From Terriglobales bacterium (GTDB taxonomy: Bacteria; Acidobacteriota; Terriglobia; Terriglobales; Acidobacteriaceae): a DNA stretch of 64,000 bases. The stretch spans positions 1-64,000 of the forward strand of contig DATHMF010000086.1 in assembly GCA_035487355.1 (NCBI GenBank), given 5' to 3'. Of the stretch, positions 24,963 through 33,894 are shown one piece after another; the stretch's first letter is position 1, and each line of letters opens with the position of its first letter. A program made the position numbers and the translations under genes. The notes under the pieces were generated by a model, which was not told where the DNA came from, made no database searches, and worked only from the letters and a program-made list of their open reading frames with translations.

Positions 24963-25547
24963 ATGAAAAACTTAGCGACTAAGACAAACGAAAGCAAATG
25001 GCGTTCGTTGCGCAAGAGCGCCGCATTCAGAAAGCAGGCAGGCTTCACCCTCATTGAGCTCCTGGTCGTGATCGCGATCATCGCGGTCCTGATCGGGTTG
25101 CTGCTGCCCGCGGTCCAGAAGGTGCGGGAGGCGGCGGCGCGCATGTCCGCGCATCCTCGCCTGCACGCACTCGGCGCGGACATCACCGCGTTTGGCGATG
25201 GCTCGGTTCGCGTCGCCCAAACCTTCGACTTGAGCCTGGCAACCGACGCCGCAAACGCGACGGAAGCGGATACTGCCAACGTGGACCTCCATCCCTTGAA
25301 ATTCTTCTGCGATGCCGATACCAAGATCACGGGCTTCCAAACCCGGATTGACGCTCTGCTCAAAGACCGTGACGTCGCAAGTGAAGACCGGGACGTCGCA
25401 GGTGAGGAACGCGGGGACCGGGACCTCTCACGTGAGGAACGCCGGCTGCTGATCCAAACCAAAATGGCGCTGAATGAGGAGCTGCCGGCCGTGCAGAAGC
25501 TGGCGGAGGTGCTCCGCAAGAAGACCGCCGTCTGTTCTATACAGTGA
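24963..25547 (+). CDS. Prepilin-type N-terminal cleavage/methylation protein (pseudopilin-like)
   Basis: 194 aa with a class III signal: a 26-residue basic leader ending QAG, then the cleavage/methylation motif [20 protein letters not shown] and a hydrophobic helix, processed by PilD. The following [15 protein letters not shown] resembles DUF1559-type proteins. The tail is odd: three 21-bp repeats (25365-25385, 25386-25406, 25416-25436) encode charged [21 protein letters not shown] units. No type II secretion or pilus operon is adjacent. A dedicated role is unknown; it may form a minor pilus. Confidence 0.8.
   Translation: MKNLATKTNESKWRSLRKSAAFRKQAGFTLIELLVVIAIIAVLIGLLLPAVQKVREAAARMSAHPRLHALGADITAFGDGSVRVAQTFDLSLATDAANATEADTANVDLHPLKFFCDADTKITGFQTRIDALLKDRDVASEDRDVAGEERGDRDLSREERRLLIQTKMALNEELPAVQKLAEVLRKKTAVCSIQ
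25365..25436 (+). repeat. Three 21-bp in-frame repeats in the pseudopilin gene
   Basis: Units GACCGTGACGTCGCAAGTGA, GACCGGGACGTCGCAGGTGA and GACCGGGACCTCTCACGTGA, the last two separated by nine bases. They preserve the frame and encode acidic/basic heptads likely to form a charged coiled coil; the repeats may vary in number between strains. Confidence 0.7.
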
Positions 25548-25925
25548 TTGTGATGGGGCGCGGCCTTCTGCTGCGCGGTTGCAGCACGCGCAGCCGGGGG
25601 CCTGCCCTTTCGCGCTTTTTTCGAAGGGCGGGGCGTCTTATTGTTGGCTATGTGGTCATGCCTGAACGCAGAATTTCTTTAGAGAATGCCTTTCGGCTGC
25701 ATGAGCGACCGATATTTCCTCGGGGTCCTTCGGCAAGCTCAGGACAGGCTCTTCGACTCGGGCATTCGCCCTCGCTCAGGATGACAGTCCTAAAATGACC
25801 CAATGCTCCGATGACTCAATGACTCAATCTGCAAGAGCTCAATCTGCAATGATTCAATCCGCGCAATCTGTGAAATCCGCGGTGAGCTTTTGTTTTCGCC
25901 AGGAGCTAATTGCCAGGTGCCTGGA
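25548..25925. repeat. Repeat-rich non-coding stretch (copy 2 of the 23760 repeat)
   Basis: Includes the second copy of AGAGAATGCCTTTCGGCT (25681-25791). Further on are short GACTCAATCTGCA and AATCCGCG repeats. No supported gene. Confidence 0.5.
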
Positions 25926-27236
25926 CTAGATGTAGCTCAGCCACCAATCCTTTCTTCTCGCCTTCAAATCAGCAAACCATTTACAGGGGAAGTACAGAAT
26001 TACAACCGCGGTGATCCACATCAGGTAAATAAAGGGCAGTCCATGGCCATAGCCGGGCGGCGTGCCATTGAAGATCGCGCCCTTGAACAACCACATCACC
26101 GGCTGTTGAAAGGCAAGCGCCACGATGATCGCCATGATGTGAATCAGGAACAGATGCAGTATGTAATAGAACATTGGCACACGGCCGTAGATCAGCACGG
26201 CGCGCCGCAGCCAGCTTCGGAGTGGGAGTGGGAGCGGAAGCGACAGCGGCGTGAGCTTGTCAAACAATCCCAGCAGGATAAGCGCCGGTCCCAGGGTCAT
26301 TAACAGGTACTGCAAGCTGGGCGGATACTTCTGCACATTCAAGAAAGCAATCACGGATTGCGATGCCGTCGCCTGCAGCGCGAAATCTCCGTTCGACGGA
26401 GTGAAGGAACTAACATCTACCGGAGGATTTCCATACAGATGTCCCAGGCGGAGCACCACAAAGAGCAGCACGCAGGCTGTGCCAATGCCCAATACCCAGC
26501 GCCGGCGTTGTTCCGCGGGCTTTCTCAAGATTGCTCCAAAGGCGTACCCGGCGGCCATCACGCCGATCCAGGGTATGAGCGAATAGAACACAAAACCTGC
26601 TACCGGGATACCATGGAAGGTGGTGAACTGGTGAAATGTGGGAACATGGAGAATATTCCAAAAGATTCCGAACCTTCCGAAACGCTCGGGCGGTACGCGG
26701 TCCAGCAGGTTGTGCCCGGCAATGATCGCCAGCCCAATGGCGGCAATCGCGCGCACCGGCAGCCAGCGCACCAGCAGAGCCAGAAAAATCATTGACCAGC
26801 CCAGGGCCCAGATCACCAGCGCGATGAAGCCGGGAAAGATGGGATAACCCGTCCAGGCAAAATAAAAGATGGTCTGTTCCATTAAAACCAGCAGCAGCCC
26901 TCGTTTCCACAGGAAATCACAAATTTCTTGCGGCGATTTTCTTGTGCTGGAGAGGAACGCACCCGTTCCCGCCAGGAAGAAAAATACCGGGGCGCAGAAG
27001 TGCGTGATCCAGCGCGTGAAAAAGAGCGCCAGCGTGGTGTGAGCTACGTCTTCGGGCTGGAAGCGCGCATAGGTGAAGAAGTCGCGCGTGTGGTCCAGCG
27101 CCATGATCACCATTACAATTCCACGCAGCAGATCGACCGAGATCAGGCGTTCGGCCCGCGGAGTCCCGGGAAAAGCCGGGGTGATTGGAATTGATTCTCG
27201 GGCTGAAAGCGAAGCGCTCGTCGGAGTTGTAGTCAT
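25926..27236 (-). CDS. DUF1624/heparan-alpha-glucosaminide acetyltransferase-like membrane protein
   Basis: A 436-aa polytopic membrane protein. The N-terminal region has the DUF1624 signature: RLISVDLLRGIVMVIMALDH, then FFTRWITHFCAPVFFFLAG and GTGAFLS. About 10-11 TM helices follow. The family includes acetyltransferases that move acetyl groups from cytoplasmic acetyl-CoA to periplasmic or luminal sugars; active-site His is usually in the first loop and HTRDFF could supply it. Substrate unknown. Monocistronic, divergent from the fructokinase-type gene. Confidence 0.85.
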   Translation of the reverse strand: MTTTPTSASLSARESIPITPAFPGTPRAERLISVDLLRGIVMVIMALDHTRDFFTYARFQPEDVAHTTLALFFTRWITHFCAPVFFFLAGTGAFLSSTRKSPQEICDFLWKRGLLLVLMEQTIFYFAWTGYPIFPGFIALVIWALGWSMIFLALLVRWLPVRAIAAIGLAIIAGHNLLDRVPPERFGRFGIFWNILHVPTFHQFTTFHGIPVAGFVFYSLIPWIGVMAAGYAFGAILRKPAEQRRRWVLGIGTACVLLFVVLRLGHLYGNPPVDVSSFTPSNGDFALQATASQSVIAFLNVQKYPPSLQYLLMTLGPALILLGLFDKLTPLSLPLPLPLRSWLRRAVLIYGRVPMFYYILHLFLIHIMAIIVALAFQQPVMWLFKGAIFNGTPPGYGHGLPFIYLMWITAVVILYFPCKWFADLKARRKDWWLSYI

Positions 27237-27377
27237 AATTGGTAATTAGCTCACAACAGAAAAGCGTAAGCAAGATCCACTTTCTTTGACGATAATGGAA
27301 CCAAAATGTCAGCCTCTAAACTGATGTAAAAATATAGGACGTGAGCAGCTTGCATGAACCCCTGGAAAGAGACCTGA

Positions 27378-28277
27378 ATGAAAGTTGTCAGCATCGGTGA
27401 AGTCCTTTGGGATGTCATTGAACGAGAGGAGCACTTGGGCGGAGCCCCGTTCAATTTTGCAGCGCATCTGCGCCGGCTCGGTCACACCGTATTCTTTGTC
27501 AGCGGTGTAGGCCGTGACCAGCGAGGAGAGCGCATTCTGCACAAGATGGCCGAACTGGGTCTTCCGACCGGATACGTGTCTCGTGTCAAGAATACTGCAA
27601 CCGGCGTGGTCGAGGTTACACTCGACACAGCAGGACAACCGCAATTCATCATTCATCGGCCTGCGGCCTACGATTTTCCCAAGCTATCAAAACTGGAACT
27701 AGAGCAACTTTCATCAGAGCAGCCTGATTGGATCTATTTTGGGACATTGCTGCAAATGAATTCCCAAGCTAAAGCCTTGACGGCTGCGCTTCTGGCTTCG
27801 AATAGCGCCCGGCGCTTCTATGACGTAAATCTTCGTGCCGGCTGCTATGACGCTCCCCTGGTGCGCGAGTTGATGTCACAAGCGACGGTAGTCAAGCTGA
27901 ATGACGACGAGGCTTCGGAGATTGCGCAGATGTTCCATCGTCCTCAACCCGATTCACTCGAAGAATTCTGCCGAAGCTACGCCAGCGAATTTGGCTGGGA
28001 AACAGTCTGCGTAACCCGCGGCGCGCGAGGATGCGCGCTCCTGATCGGCAATGAATACATCGAGGCCGATGGGTACCCGGTCGAGGTGGCGGATACGGTC
28101 GGCGCTGGTGACGCCTTTGCCGCAGCCTTCCTACACGGGCTTGGCAGCGGATGGCAGCCGTCGCGAATCGCTGACTTTGCCAACCGTGTGGGAGCACTCG
28201 TCGCCAGCCGCAGAGGCGCGATTCCTAGCTGGACGGGTGAAGAAGCAATGGCGCTGGGGCAGGCCCCGAAACTCTAG
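27378..28277 (+). CDS. PfkB family carbohydrate kinase (fructokinase-like)
   Basis: 299-aa ribokinase-fold sugar kinase. The first motif HLGGAPFNFAAHLRRLGHTV and the second, VEVADTVGAGDAFAAAFLHG, with catalytic Asp in GAGD, are intact. The substrate strand WDVIEREEHLGG resembles fructokinases, so fructose is likely though not certain. Neighbouring genes give no pathway clue. AGAGACCTGA before ATG 27378 is a weak ribosome site. Confidence 0.9.
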   Translation: MKVVSIGEVLWDVIEREEHLGGAPFNFAAHLRRLGHTVFFVSGVGRDQRGERILHKMAELGLPTGYVSRVKNTATGVVEVTLDTAGQPQFIIHRPAAYDFPKLSKLELEQLSSEQPDWIYFGTLLQMNSQAKALTAALLASNSARRFYDVNLRAGCYDAPLVRELMSQATVVKLNDDEASEIAQMFHRPQPDSLEEFCRSYASEFGWETVCVTRGARGCALLIGNEYIEADGYPVEVADTVGAGDAFAAAFLHGLGSGWQPSRIADFANRVGALVASRRGAIPSWTGEEAMALGQAPKL

Positions 28278-28323
28278 GAGAGATGGCTAAGAGTAGTTTT
28301 GGCGTATGAGCCGACGGCTGCCA

Positions 28324-29472
28324 CTAGTGCAAGTCCGCTAGAAACGCCTGCAATCCCTTCAGTACTTCAGGCTCCCGCGTCAGATACACGAAATGACCAG
28401 CACCAGGCAGATCAATAAAATGCACGTCCGAGGCCCCATTGAGAAGATTCTTGTTCCATCGATCAACATAAGCCTTGGTTGCGACGTTAAAGGCGTCAAT
28501 AGCGGCGCGTTCGTCTGCGTCTTTGGGTTGATATCCAGTCGCTTCTGACTGATCCTTGGGGTAGCGCACAAATTCACAAAAAGCCAGGACTGGCACACGG
28601 ATACCAGAGTAGTCCCGCTTTTTCTGTCCAGCTCCAATTGCGTTCCAAATCGTTTGGGGACTTTTGGGTTTGCCCTTGGTTCCGTCGGGGTTGGTCACAT
28701 ACATATTGCGCAACTCCGATTCGGGAAAGATGAATTGCCCGTTTCGCAGTTGCCAGGCATGGTAAGCACTGAATGATCTTGGCTCCTCTCCAGAAGGGGG
28801 TGGAGCAGGAGTGCGCATCGGTGCCGGCAACTTGTTATAAAGCTCAATGTACGCCGGATCGCTACCGGGCCAGTCTCTTGGGTCTCCAAGGGCATCCAAG
28901 TACACAAGACCTGCCACACGATGGGGATGCTGGTGCGCGATTATCGTCATTTCGCCGCCGGCCATGGAGTGTCCCACCAAAACCGGCGCTTCGATCTTGA
29001 GCGAATCGAGGACCTCAACAACATCATCTGCCAGCCGCTGTTCGTCATAGCTTGAAGCCGGTTGACTGGAGGCGCCGTAGCCGCGCCGCGTGATGCCGTA
29101 AATGTGACCGAAGCCTGTCAACTTAGGAGCGAAGTCGTCGAATACGTGGGCCGTATTGCCCGCCCCTGCTAACAGCACAACCGCCCGGCCGGATCCGCCC
29201 CAATCGAGAACTTCCAACCGGACGCCTTGTTCTACGGTCACGAACTGGACTTCGTGCTTCGAGGGATCCTGCCACGTAGAAGTCTGAGCTGTGGTGTTCG
29301 ACACGGCTGGGACATCCGGCTTCTCTTTGTTTTGTGCTGTGAGAAGCGTGACCGCCGGCAATTGTTGCGCATCGTTCTGCCGTTGATCCGCAGTTGCAGG
29401 CGCAGCAGAAGCGAGGCTTGACGTGATCAGTAGTCCCGCAACAATAAGGAGCTTTACCAGTTTCATTTTCAC
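28324..29472 (-). CDS. Exported alpha/beta hydrolase
   Basis: 382 aa with a signal peptide (about 1-23, cleaved after ASA) and a low-complexity spacer. The hydrolase core has oxyanion RAVVLLAGAGNTAHVFDDFA, nucleophile elbow LVGHSMAGGE with its Ser, and catalytic His in DLPGAGHFVYLTREPEVLKG. The cap region is extended (about 215-300). Such periplasmic esterases have broad substrates; nothing specific can be read. It lies 11 bp behind the slipin gene on the same strand and may be co-expressed. Confidence 0.88.
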   Translation of the reverse strand: MKMKLVKLLIVAGLLITSSLASAAPATADQRQNDAQQLPAVTLLTAQNKEKPDVPAVSNTTAQTSTWQDPSKHEVQFVTVEQGVRLEVLDWGGSGRAVVLLAGAGNTAHVFDDFAPKLTGFGHIYGITRRGYGASSQPASSYDEQRLADDVVEVLDSLKIEAPVLVGHSMAGGEMTIIAHQHPHRVAGLVYLDALGDPRDWPGSDPAYIELYNKLPAPMRTPAPPPSGEEPRSFSAYHAWQLRNGQFIFPESELRNMYVTNPDGTKGKPKSPQTIWNAIGAGQKKRDYSGIRVPVLAFCEFVRYPKDQSEATGYQPKDADERAAIDAFNVATKAYVDRWNKNLLNGASDVHFIDLPGAGHFVYLTREPEVLKGLQAFLADLH

Positions 29473-29483
29473 TCCTTCCCTGC

Positions 29484-30359
29484 CTATTTCCCTTTGGCCA
29501 TGGCAATCGCGGCGAGATTTCCACCCAAGCCCATGGTTTCGACCGCCGACGAGGGCACAATCACCATGGAGCCGCGTTCTTTAATGGCTTCGTACAGCAT
29601 GTTCATGGCGCGCAGATGAAGCGCAACCGGATTTTCGGCATAGGCCTCAGCCGCCTTAACAAACTTTTCCGAGATTTCTGTTTCGGCCTGGCCCAAAATG
29701 ATTCGTGCCTGGCGCTCACGCTCGGCCTGGGCCTGCCGTGACATGGCGTCTTCCAAGGCCTGCGGAATCTTCACATCCCGTATCTCAACCGATTGCACGG
29801 TGATTCCCCACGGATTGGTTTTCTGATCCAGGATGCGCTGCAGCTCTCGCCCCAGTGTTTCGCGCTCGGTCAGCATTTGCGCCAGCTCGTGCCGTCCGAT
29901 GGATTCGCGTAGCGCAGTCTGCGCGCTCATCCCGATCGCTTCCTGAAAGTTTTCGACTTCCAGAATGGATTTCTCGGCGTTCCATACCAGCCAGAAGACG
30001 ATGGCATCAACATTCACCGGGACCGTGTCGCGTGTGAGCGTGGATTCCGCGCTGACATTGGCGACCCGCACCCGCTGGTCAATATACGGACTAAGTGTTT
30101 CTACCAGCGGTATGATGTGAATCAGCCCCGGCCCGCGCAATCCAACGTACTTGCCCAGACGTAGAACTGCAACTTTCTCCCACTGCTGCACCACCTTAAT
30201 CGCAAAAAGGAAATACAGGCCCAACAGAACGCCGGCAATCAGAAACGCGGGTTGGTTCAGCAGACGAGCGGCAATGGCCCCTGCAACGACGCAGATTACA
30301 AATAGAGCCCTCGCGATTCCAGCAATTGGTGTACTTATGTTCCTCGGCATGGTAGTCAT
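29484..30359 (-). CDS. Slipin/stomatin (SPFH/band 7) membrane protein
   Basis: 291 aa. Two adjacent N-terminal hydrophobic helices (about 13-57) tether a cytoplasmic SPFH domain (VVQQWEKVAVLRLGKYVGLR and VDAIVFWLVWNAEKSILEVE) and a coiled-coil tail rich in Ala/Glu (SRQAQAERERQARIILGQAE). Typical bacterial slipin p-type, which scaffolds membrane microdomains and associates with NfeD proteases; no nfeD is adjacent here. It sits 15 bp behind the GntR regulator and is likely controlled with it. Confidence 0.92.
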   Translation of the reverse strand: MTTMPRNISTPIAGIARALFVICVVAGAIAARLLNQPAFLIAGVLLGLYFLFAIKVVQQWEKVAVLRLGKYVGLRGPGLIHIIPLVETLSPYIDQRVRVANVSAESTLTRDTVPVNVDAIVFWLVWNAEKSILEVENFQEAIGMSAQTALRESIGRHELAQMLTERETLGRELQRILDQKTNPWGITVQSVEIRDVKIPQALEDAMSRQAQAERERQARIILGQAETEISEKFVKAAEAYAENPVALHLRAMNMLYEAIKERGSMVIVPSSAVETMGLGGNLAAIAMAKGK

Positions 30360-30374
30360 CTCCTTGGCATCGGC

Positions 30375-30776
30375 TCACTTTGAGCGCTGATGCAGTTGCT
30401 CTAATAAATCTTCGACGGTAAATCCCGCGGCGCCGGCGCGCGCGACGAAATCGCCGATGATCTGCGCTAACTGCCGGTCGCGCTCGGCGTCGTCTTTTTT
30501 TAATTTCTTCTGGCTGATAAATGTCCCGGTGCCCTGGTGGGTCTCCAGCAGCCCACCGAGTTCCAGCTCGCGATAGGCGCGCAAAACAGTATTGGGATTG
30601 ATCGCCAGATCAACCGCAAGCTGGCGCACCGTGGGGAGTTGATCGCCTGCAGCCAGCGAACCGGAAGCAAGTCCGCCCCGGACCTGATCGATGATTTGGC
30701 GATACACCGGAACGCCGCTGGCCAGATCGAGCCGCAACCGGAAGGGCGTTTTCGTAATTGTTGAAGACTTACTCAT
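30375..30776 (-). CDS. GntR-family regulator (YtrA type)
   Basis: A 133-aa winged-HTH repressor: SGVPVYRQIIDQVRGGLASG, then LPTVRQLAVDLAINPNTVLR AYRELE, the GntR HTH at about 15-85, followed by a short 45-residue tail. The lack of a big ligand domain is the YtrA hallmark; these usually repress ABC-exporter or cell-envelope operons. It is in line with the ABC-2 exporter upstream and with the slipin downstream. An operator-like palindrome overlaps its promoter. Confidence 0.88.
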   Translation of the reverse strand: MSKSSTITKTPFRLRLDLASGVPVYRQIIDQVRGGLASGSLAAGDQLPTVRQLAVDLAINPNTVLRAYRELELGGLLETHQGTGTFISQKKLKKDDAERDRQLAQIIGDFVARAGAAGFTVEDLLEQLHQRSK

Positions 30777-30783
30777 CTAATTA

Positions 30784-30818
30784 ACTAGTGTTATATATAA
30801 CTAGTACATTGTTGTCAA
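30784..30818 (-). promoter_or_regulatory. GntR promoter with embedded palindrome
   Basis: Leftward -35 TTGACA at 30818-30813, 17-bp spacer, -10 TATAAC at 30795-30790. The -10 lies inside the perfect palindrome GTTATATATAAC (30790-30801), with ACTAGT on both sides (30784-30789, 30800-30805). Placement fits autorepression by the GntR protein. Confidence 0.55.
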
Positions 30819-30866
30819 GAGAAATTTGCTGGAGGAATAATCCTCTGTGCGGGCATGAACAGGAAC

Positions 30867-31637
30867 CTAGCTGACGGCTTTTTTATGGAACTGGCGAAGA
30901 CCGACTACAAACAACAGAACATCGAATGCCGCCAAGGCCACCAGAATCAACGGAACCGGCAGGTGCGAGGACTGGGGCACCAGCGTTGCCCGCAATCCTT
31001 CGCTGGCATAGGTGAGCGGGTTGAGGAGAACACCTTTCTGCAGGATGGGAAATTTGTCGAGCGCGCTCCAGGGATAGTAGGTGCAGCCAAAAAACATCAT
31101 CGGGGTCAAGACCAGGCTGAACATCAGGCCGATGTGCTGCTGGTCCACGCTGCAACCCAGCGCAAGGCCTCCGCAGGCTGAGAACCCAGCAACCAGCACC
31201 GTAATGCAGACAAAGAGCAGTGGATTGGCAAGATGCAACTCCAATCCGGGCCGAAGAATAATCCATGCCAGCGGAATCACGACTAAGCCGGCGACCACAG
31301 CCTGGACGAGACCGGCCACCACCTTTTCCACTGCAACCCAGGAGATCGCGATGGGGGCCAGAAGGCGATCTTCAATTTCGCGGGTGAACTGGAATTCTGC
31401 GATCAGGGGCATGGCGACGGCCCAGATTCCCGTGAATACCATGCTGATGGCCATGATGCCGGGAAGCAGCAGGCTCTTGTAAGCAGCCGGAAGATAACCG
31501 CTGCCCACCATGACGCGCCCGAAAATAAAAACGAACAGCAGCGGTTGCAGAAAAGTCTGGAACAACAGAGGAACCAGATTGCGCCGGGCCACGTGTACAT
31601 CGCGGGCCAACAGCGCCAGGAAGGTTTTACCATTCAT
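30867..31637 (-). CDS. ABC-2 type exporter permease (DrrB/NodJ-like)
   Basis: Membrane half of an ABC exporter, 256 aa, six TM helices with the ABC2_membrane family pattern: NLVPLLFQTFLQPLLFVFIF, TREIEDRLLAPIAISWVAVE and the C-terminal MMFFGCTYYPWSALDKFPI. The ATG overlaps the ATPase stop by four bases. Likely exports lipids, polysaccharide or a drug; the partner ATPase is DrrA-like, so hydrophobic-drug or lipid export fits best. Specific substrate unknown. Confidence 0.9.
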   Translation of the reverse strand: MNGKTFLALLARDVHVARRNLVPLLFQTFLQPLLFVFIFGRVMVGSGYLPAAYKSLLLPGIMAISMVFTGIWAVAMPLIAEFQFTREIEDRLLAPIAISWVAVEKVVAGLVQAVVAGLVVIPLAWIILRPGLELHLANPLLFVCITVLVAGFSACGGLALGCSVDQQHIGLMFSLVLTPMMFFGCTYYPWSALDKFPILQKGVLLNPLTYASEGLRATLVPQSSHLPVPLILVALAAFDVLLFVVGLRQFHKKAVS

Positions 31638-32680
31638 TCGCGCAAGCTCCTGCCGGTGTGATGGAGAAACAGGTTTTCAAGGCTGGGTTCGGAAATATGT
31701 ACATCAGACAGTTCCACGCCAAAAGCCGCCGCGGCGTTCACAATCTCCGGAATCAGGGAGCCGCCCCGGCTGGCGTAAAGATCGGCGCCAGTGTCTCCGG
31801 AGGGGCGCACTTCGGTTACGCTGGGTAAAGTGGCGAGGCGCTCAAGTAGCGGTGCGGAGTGATGTCCAAAACGCAGGCGCAGGAGAAATCCGCCGGGAAT
31901 AGAAGCTTTCAGCTCGGCGGGCGTACCCGATGCGATGATGCGGCCATGATCAATGATGGCGAGTTGCTGGCATAGCGAATCGGCCTCTTCCATGTTGTGG
32001 GTCGTAAGCAGGATGGTGCGGCCTTTCTGGTTATACTCGCGGATAATTTCCCACAGCAGCAGCCGGGTTTGCGGATCCAGGCCCACGCTCGGTTCATCGA
32101 GGAACAAGACCTGCGGGTCGTGCATCATGGCACGCGCGATTGACACACGCTGCATCATGCCGCCCGAAAATCCGCGGACGAGTTGGTCGGCACGGTCCGT
32201 CAACTGAAAGCGTTCGAGCAAAGCATTGGCGCGCTCACTCCGTTCGCGCGAACTCAGGCCGAAGTAGGCTCCATGGAAGAGCAGAATCTCGCGGGCGGTA
32301 AGGGCAAAATCCAGGTTCGGGCGCTGAGCCACCACCCCGATCTGGCGCTTGGCGGCCGTCTGATCGAGCCAAACATCGAGTCCGCTAATCCAGGCCGTAC
32401 CACTGGTTGGGCGCACGCGGGTGGTCAGAATGCCCACGGTGGTGGACTTCCCCGCCCCATTCGGACCGAGCAGACCAAAGATCCCGCCGGGGGCAACGTC
32501 GAGGTCAATACCATCAAGCGCGGTGATCTGCGGCTTGGGCGCCTTATTACGCTTGCCGGTCGAGGCGGAAGCATCACCGCGTACGGCTCCGGCTGGCGGA
32601 TTTGAGTTGTAAATCTTGCGCAGATCGCGAGTACGAATTGCCGAGTCCATTGCTAGGGTCCCTGGTCGAGAGCGCATCAC
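31634..32680 (-). CDS. ABC transporter ATP-binding protein (DrrA-like)
   Basis: ATPase subunit, up to 348 aa. Walker A GPNGAGKST, Q-loop, signature RGFSGGMMQRVSIARAM, Walker B VLFLDEPSVGLDPQ and the H-loop TTHNMEEADSLC are all present. A C-terminal region of about 90 aa (LRFGHHSAPLLERLATLPSV) is the DrrA extension. GTG 32680 or ATG 32677 are the longest starts; ATG 32650 (MDSAIRTRDL) just before the domain is also plausible. Coupled to the permease gene. Confidence 0.93.
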   Translation of the reverse strand: MMRSRPGTLAMDSAIRTRDLRKIYNSNPPAGAVRGDASASTGKRNKAPKPQITALDGIDLDVAPGGIFGLLGPNGAGKSTTVGILTTRVRPTSGTAWISGLDVWLDQTAAKRQIGVVAQRPNLDFALTAREILLFHGAYFGLSSRERSERANALLERFQLTDRADQLVRGFSGGMMQRVSIARAMMHDPQVLFLDEPSVGLDPQTRLLLWEIIREYNQKGRTILLTTHNMEEADSLCQQLAIIDHGRIIASGTPAELKASIPGGFLLRLRFGHHSAPLLERLATLPSVTEVRPSGDTGADLYASRGGSLIPEIVNAAAAFGVELSDVHISEPSLENLFLHHTGRSLRE

Positions 32681-32871
32681 GCTCTGGCGACCGCTGAAAC
32701 TGAAACTAAGTATACATAGCAGTGCTGAGGAATCATAAGTTCTGTTGATGTCCCGCGCTTTGTTCTACGTCATCGCGGCTCGGGATTATCTGCAAACCTA
32801 AGTATTAAAGGAATCTTGTCCGAAAGAATTGTAAAAATGCGACATGTTTCGGCATTCGTGATCTGAAAGGA

Positions 32872-32877
32872 TATACT
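32872..32877 (+). promoter_or_regulatory. Likely -10 box for dapA (with -35 at 32849)
   Basis: TATACT at 32872-32877 is preceded at 17 bp by TCGGCA (32849-32854, 4 of 6 to consensus). Transcription would start about 30 nt before the dapA ATG. Confidence 0.4.
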
Positions 32878-32912
32878 CTGTACCCGACTAACAATTCCGG
32901 TATCCTAGACAT

Positions 32913-33815
32913 ATGAAACTACGTGGTTGCGGTACGGCCCTTGTCACCCCCTTCAACGCCGATGGTTCCGTGGACGAACCCAGCCTGCGCAGTCTGGTGA
33001 GTTGGCAGGTCGAGTCAGAAATTGATTTTCTTATTCCCTGCGGCACCACTGGCGAGACCCCGACTCTTTCGCGCAGTGAATGGCAGTTCGTGATTGAGGT
33101 AACGATTGATACAGTTCGGGCACGCGTACCCATCGTGGCGGGAGCGACTTCTAACTCAACCCGCGAGGCCGTGGAAAAAGCGCAGACGGTTGCAGCCATT
33201 CCTGGCGTGGACGCAATTCTGACTGCCTCTCCTTATTACAACAAGCCCACGCAAGAAGGCCAGTACCAGCACTTCAAGGCCATCGCCGAGGCGGTGGATA
33301 AGCCCGTCGTGCTCTACAACGTCCCCGGGCGTACGGCAGCCAATCTTGAGCCCGCTACCGTCGGCCGGCTGGCCGAGATCAAAAATATTGTGGGCATCAA
33401 AGAAGCCAGTGGCCTTATCGGACAAATCTCCGAGGTCTTTAACAACGTTCCGGAAGATTTTACGGTCCTCTCGGGTGACGATGTCATGACGCTGCCGGTC
33501 ATCGCCCTGGGTGGAGCAGGCGTGATTTCGGTTGCATCGAACGAGATCCCGCGCGAGATGGCGAAGATGACCCGCGCGGCATTGGATGGCGATTGGGAGA
33601 TGGCAAGGCGCATCCATCGCAAATTTTTGCCGCTCATGCAGGCCAACTTTATCGAATCGAGCCCACTGCCGGTGAAAGCCGTGCTGGCCATGATGGGAAA
33701 AATTGGAGAACACTACCGCCTTCCCTTAGTCCCGATGAAGAAAGACACGCGCGCAAAGCTAGAGGCGATTGCGGCAGAAGCCGGATTGCTGAAAAAAATT
33801 TTGGTGGCAAAGTAG
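32913..33815 (+). CDS. dapA: 4-hydroxy-tetrahydrodipicolinate synthase
   Basis: Condenses pyruvate with aspartate semialdehyde. 300 aa: N-terminal GTALVTPFNADGSVD, FLIPCGTTGETPTLSRSEW, YYNKPTQEGQYQHF, catalytic Tyr in VVLYNVPGRTAANL and Schiff-base Lys in IVGIKEASG. All key residues are intact. dapD lies 79 bp behind, so lysine/DAP enzymes are split between this pair and asd-lysC-dapB. Start ATG lacks a strong Shine-Dalgarno. Confidence 0.96.
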   Translation: MKLRGCGTALVTPFNADGSVDEPSLRSLVSWQVESEIDFLIPCGTTGETPTLSRSEWQFVIEVTIDTVRARVPIVAGATSNSTREAVEKAQTVAAIPGVDAILTASPYYNKPTQEGQYQHFKAIAEAVDKPVVLYNVPGRTAANLEPATVGRLAEIKNIVGIKEASGLIGQISEVFNNVPEDFTVLSGDDVMTLPVIALGGAGVISVASNEIPREMAKMTRAALDGDWEMARRIHRKFLPLMQANFIESSPLPVKAVLAMMGKIGEHYRLPLVPMKKDTRAKLEAIAAEAGLLKKILVAK

Positions 33816-33894
33816 CCGCTCTCGGTATTGACTCTATTCTGGTCCGCGTCTCTCTGCATTAATCTGCGGCGAAAAACGTGTATACTCAGCCGCG

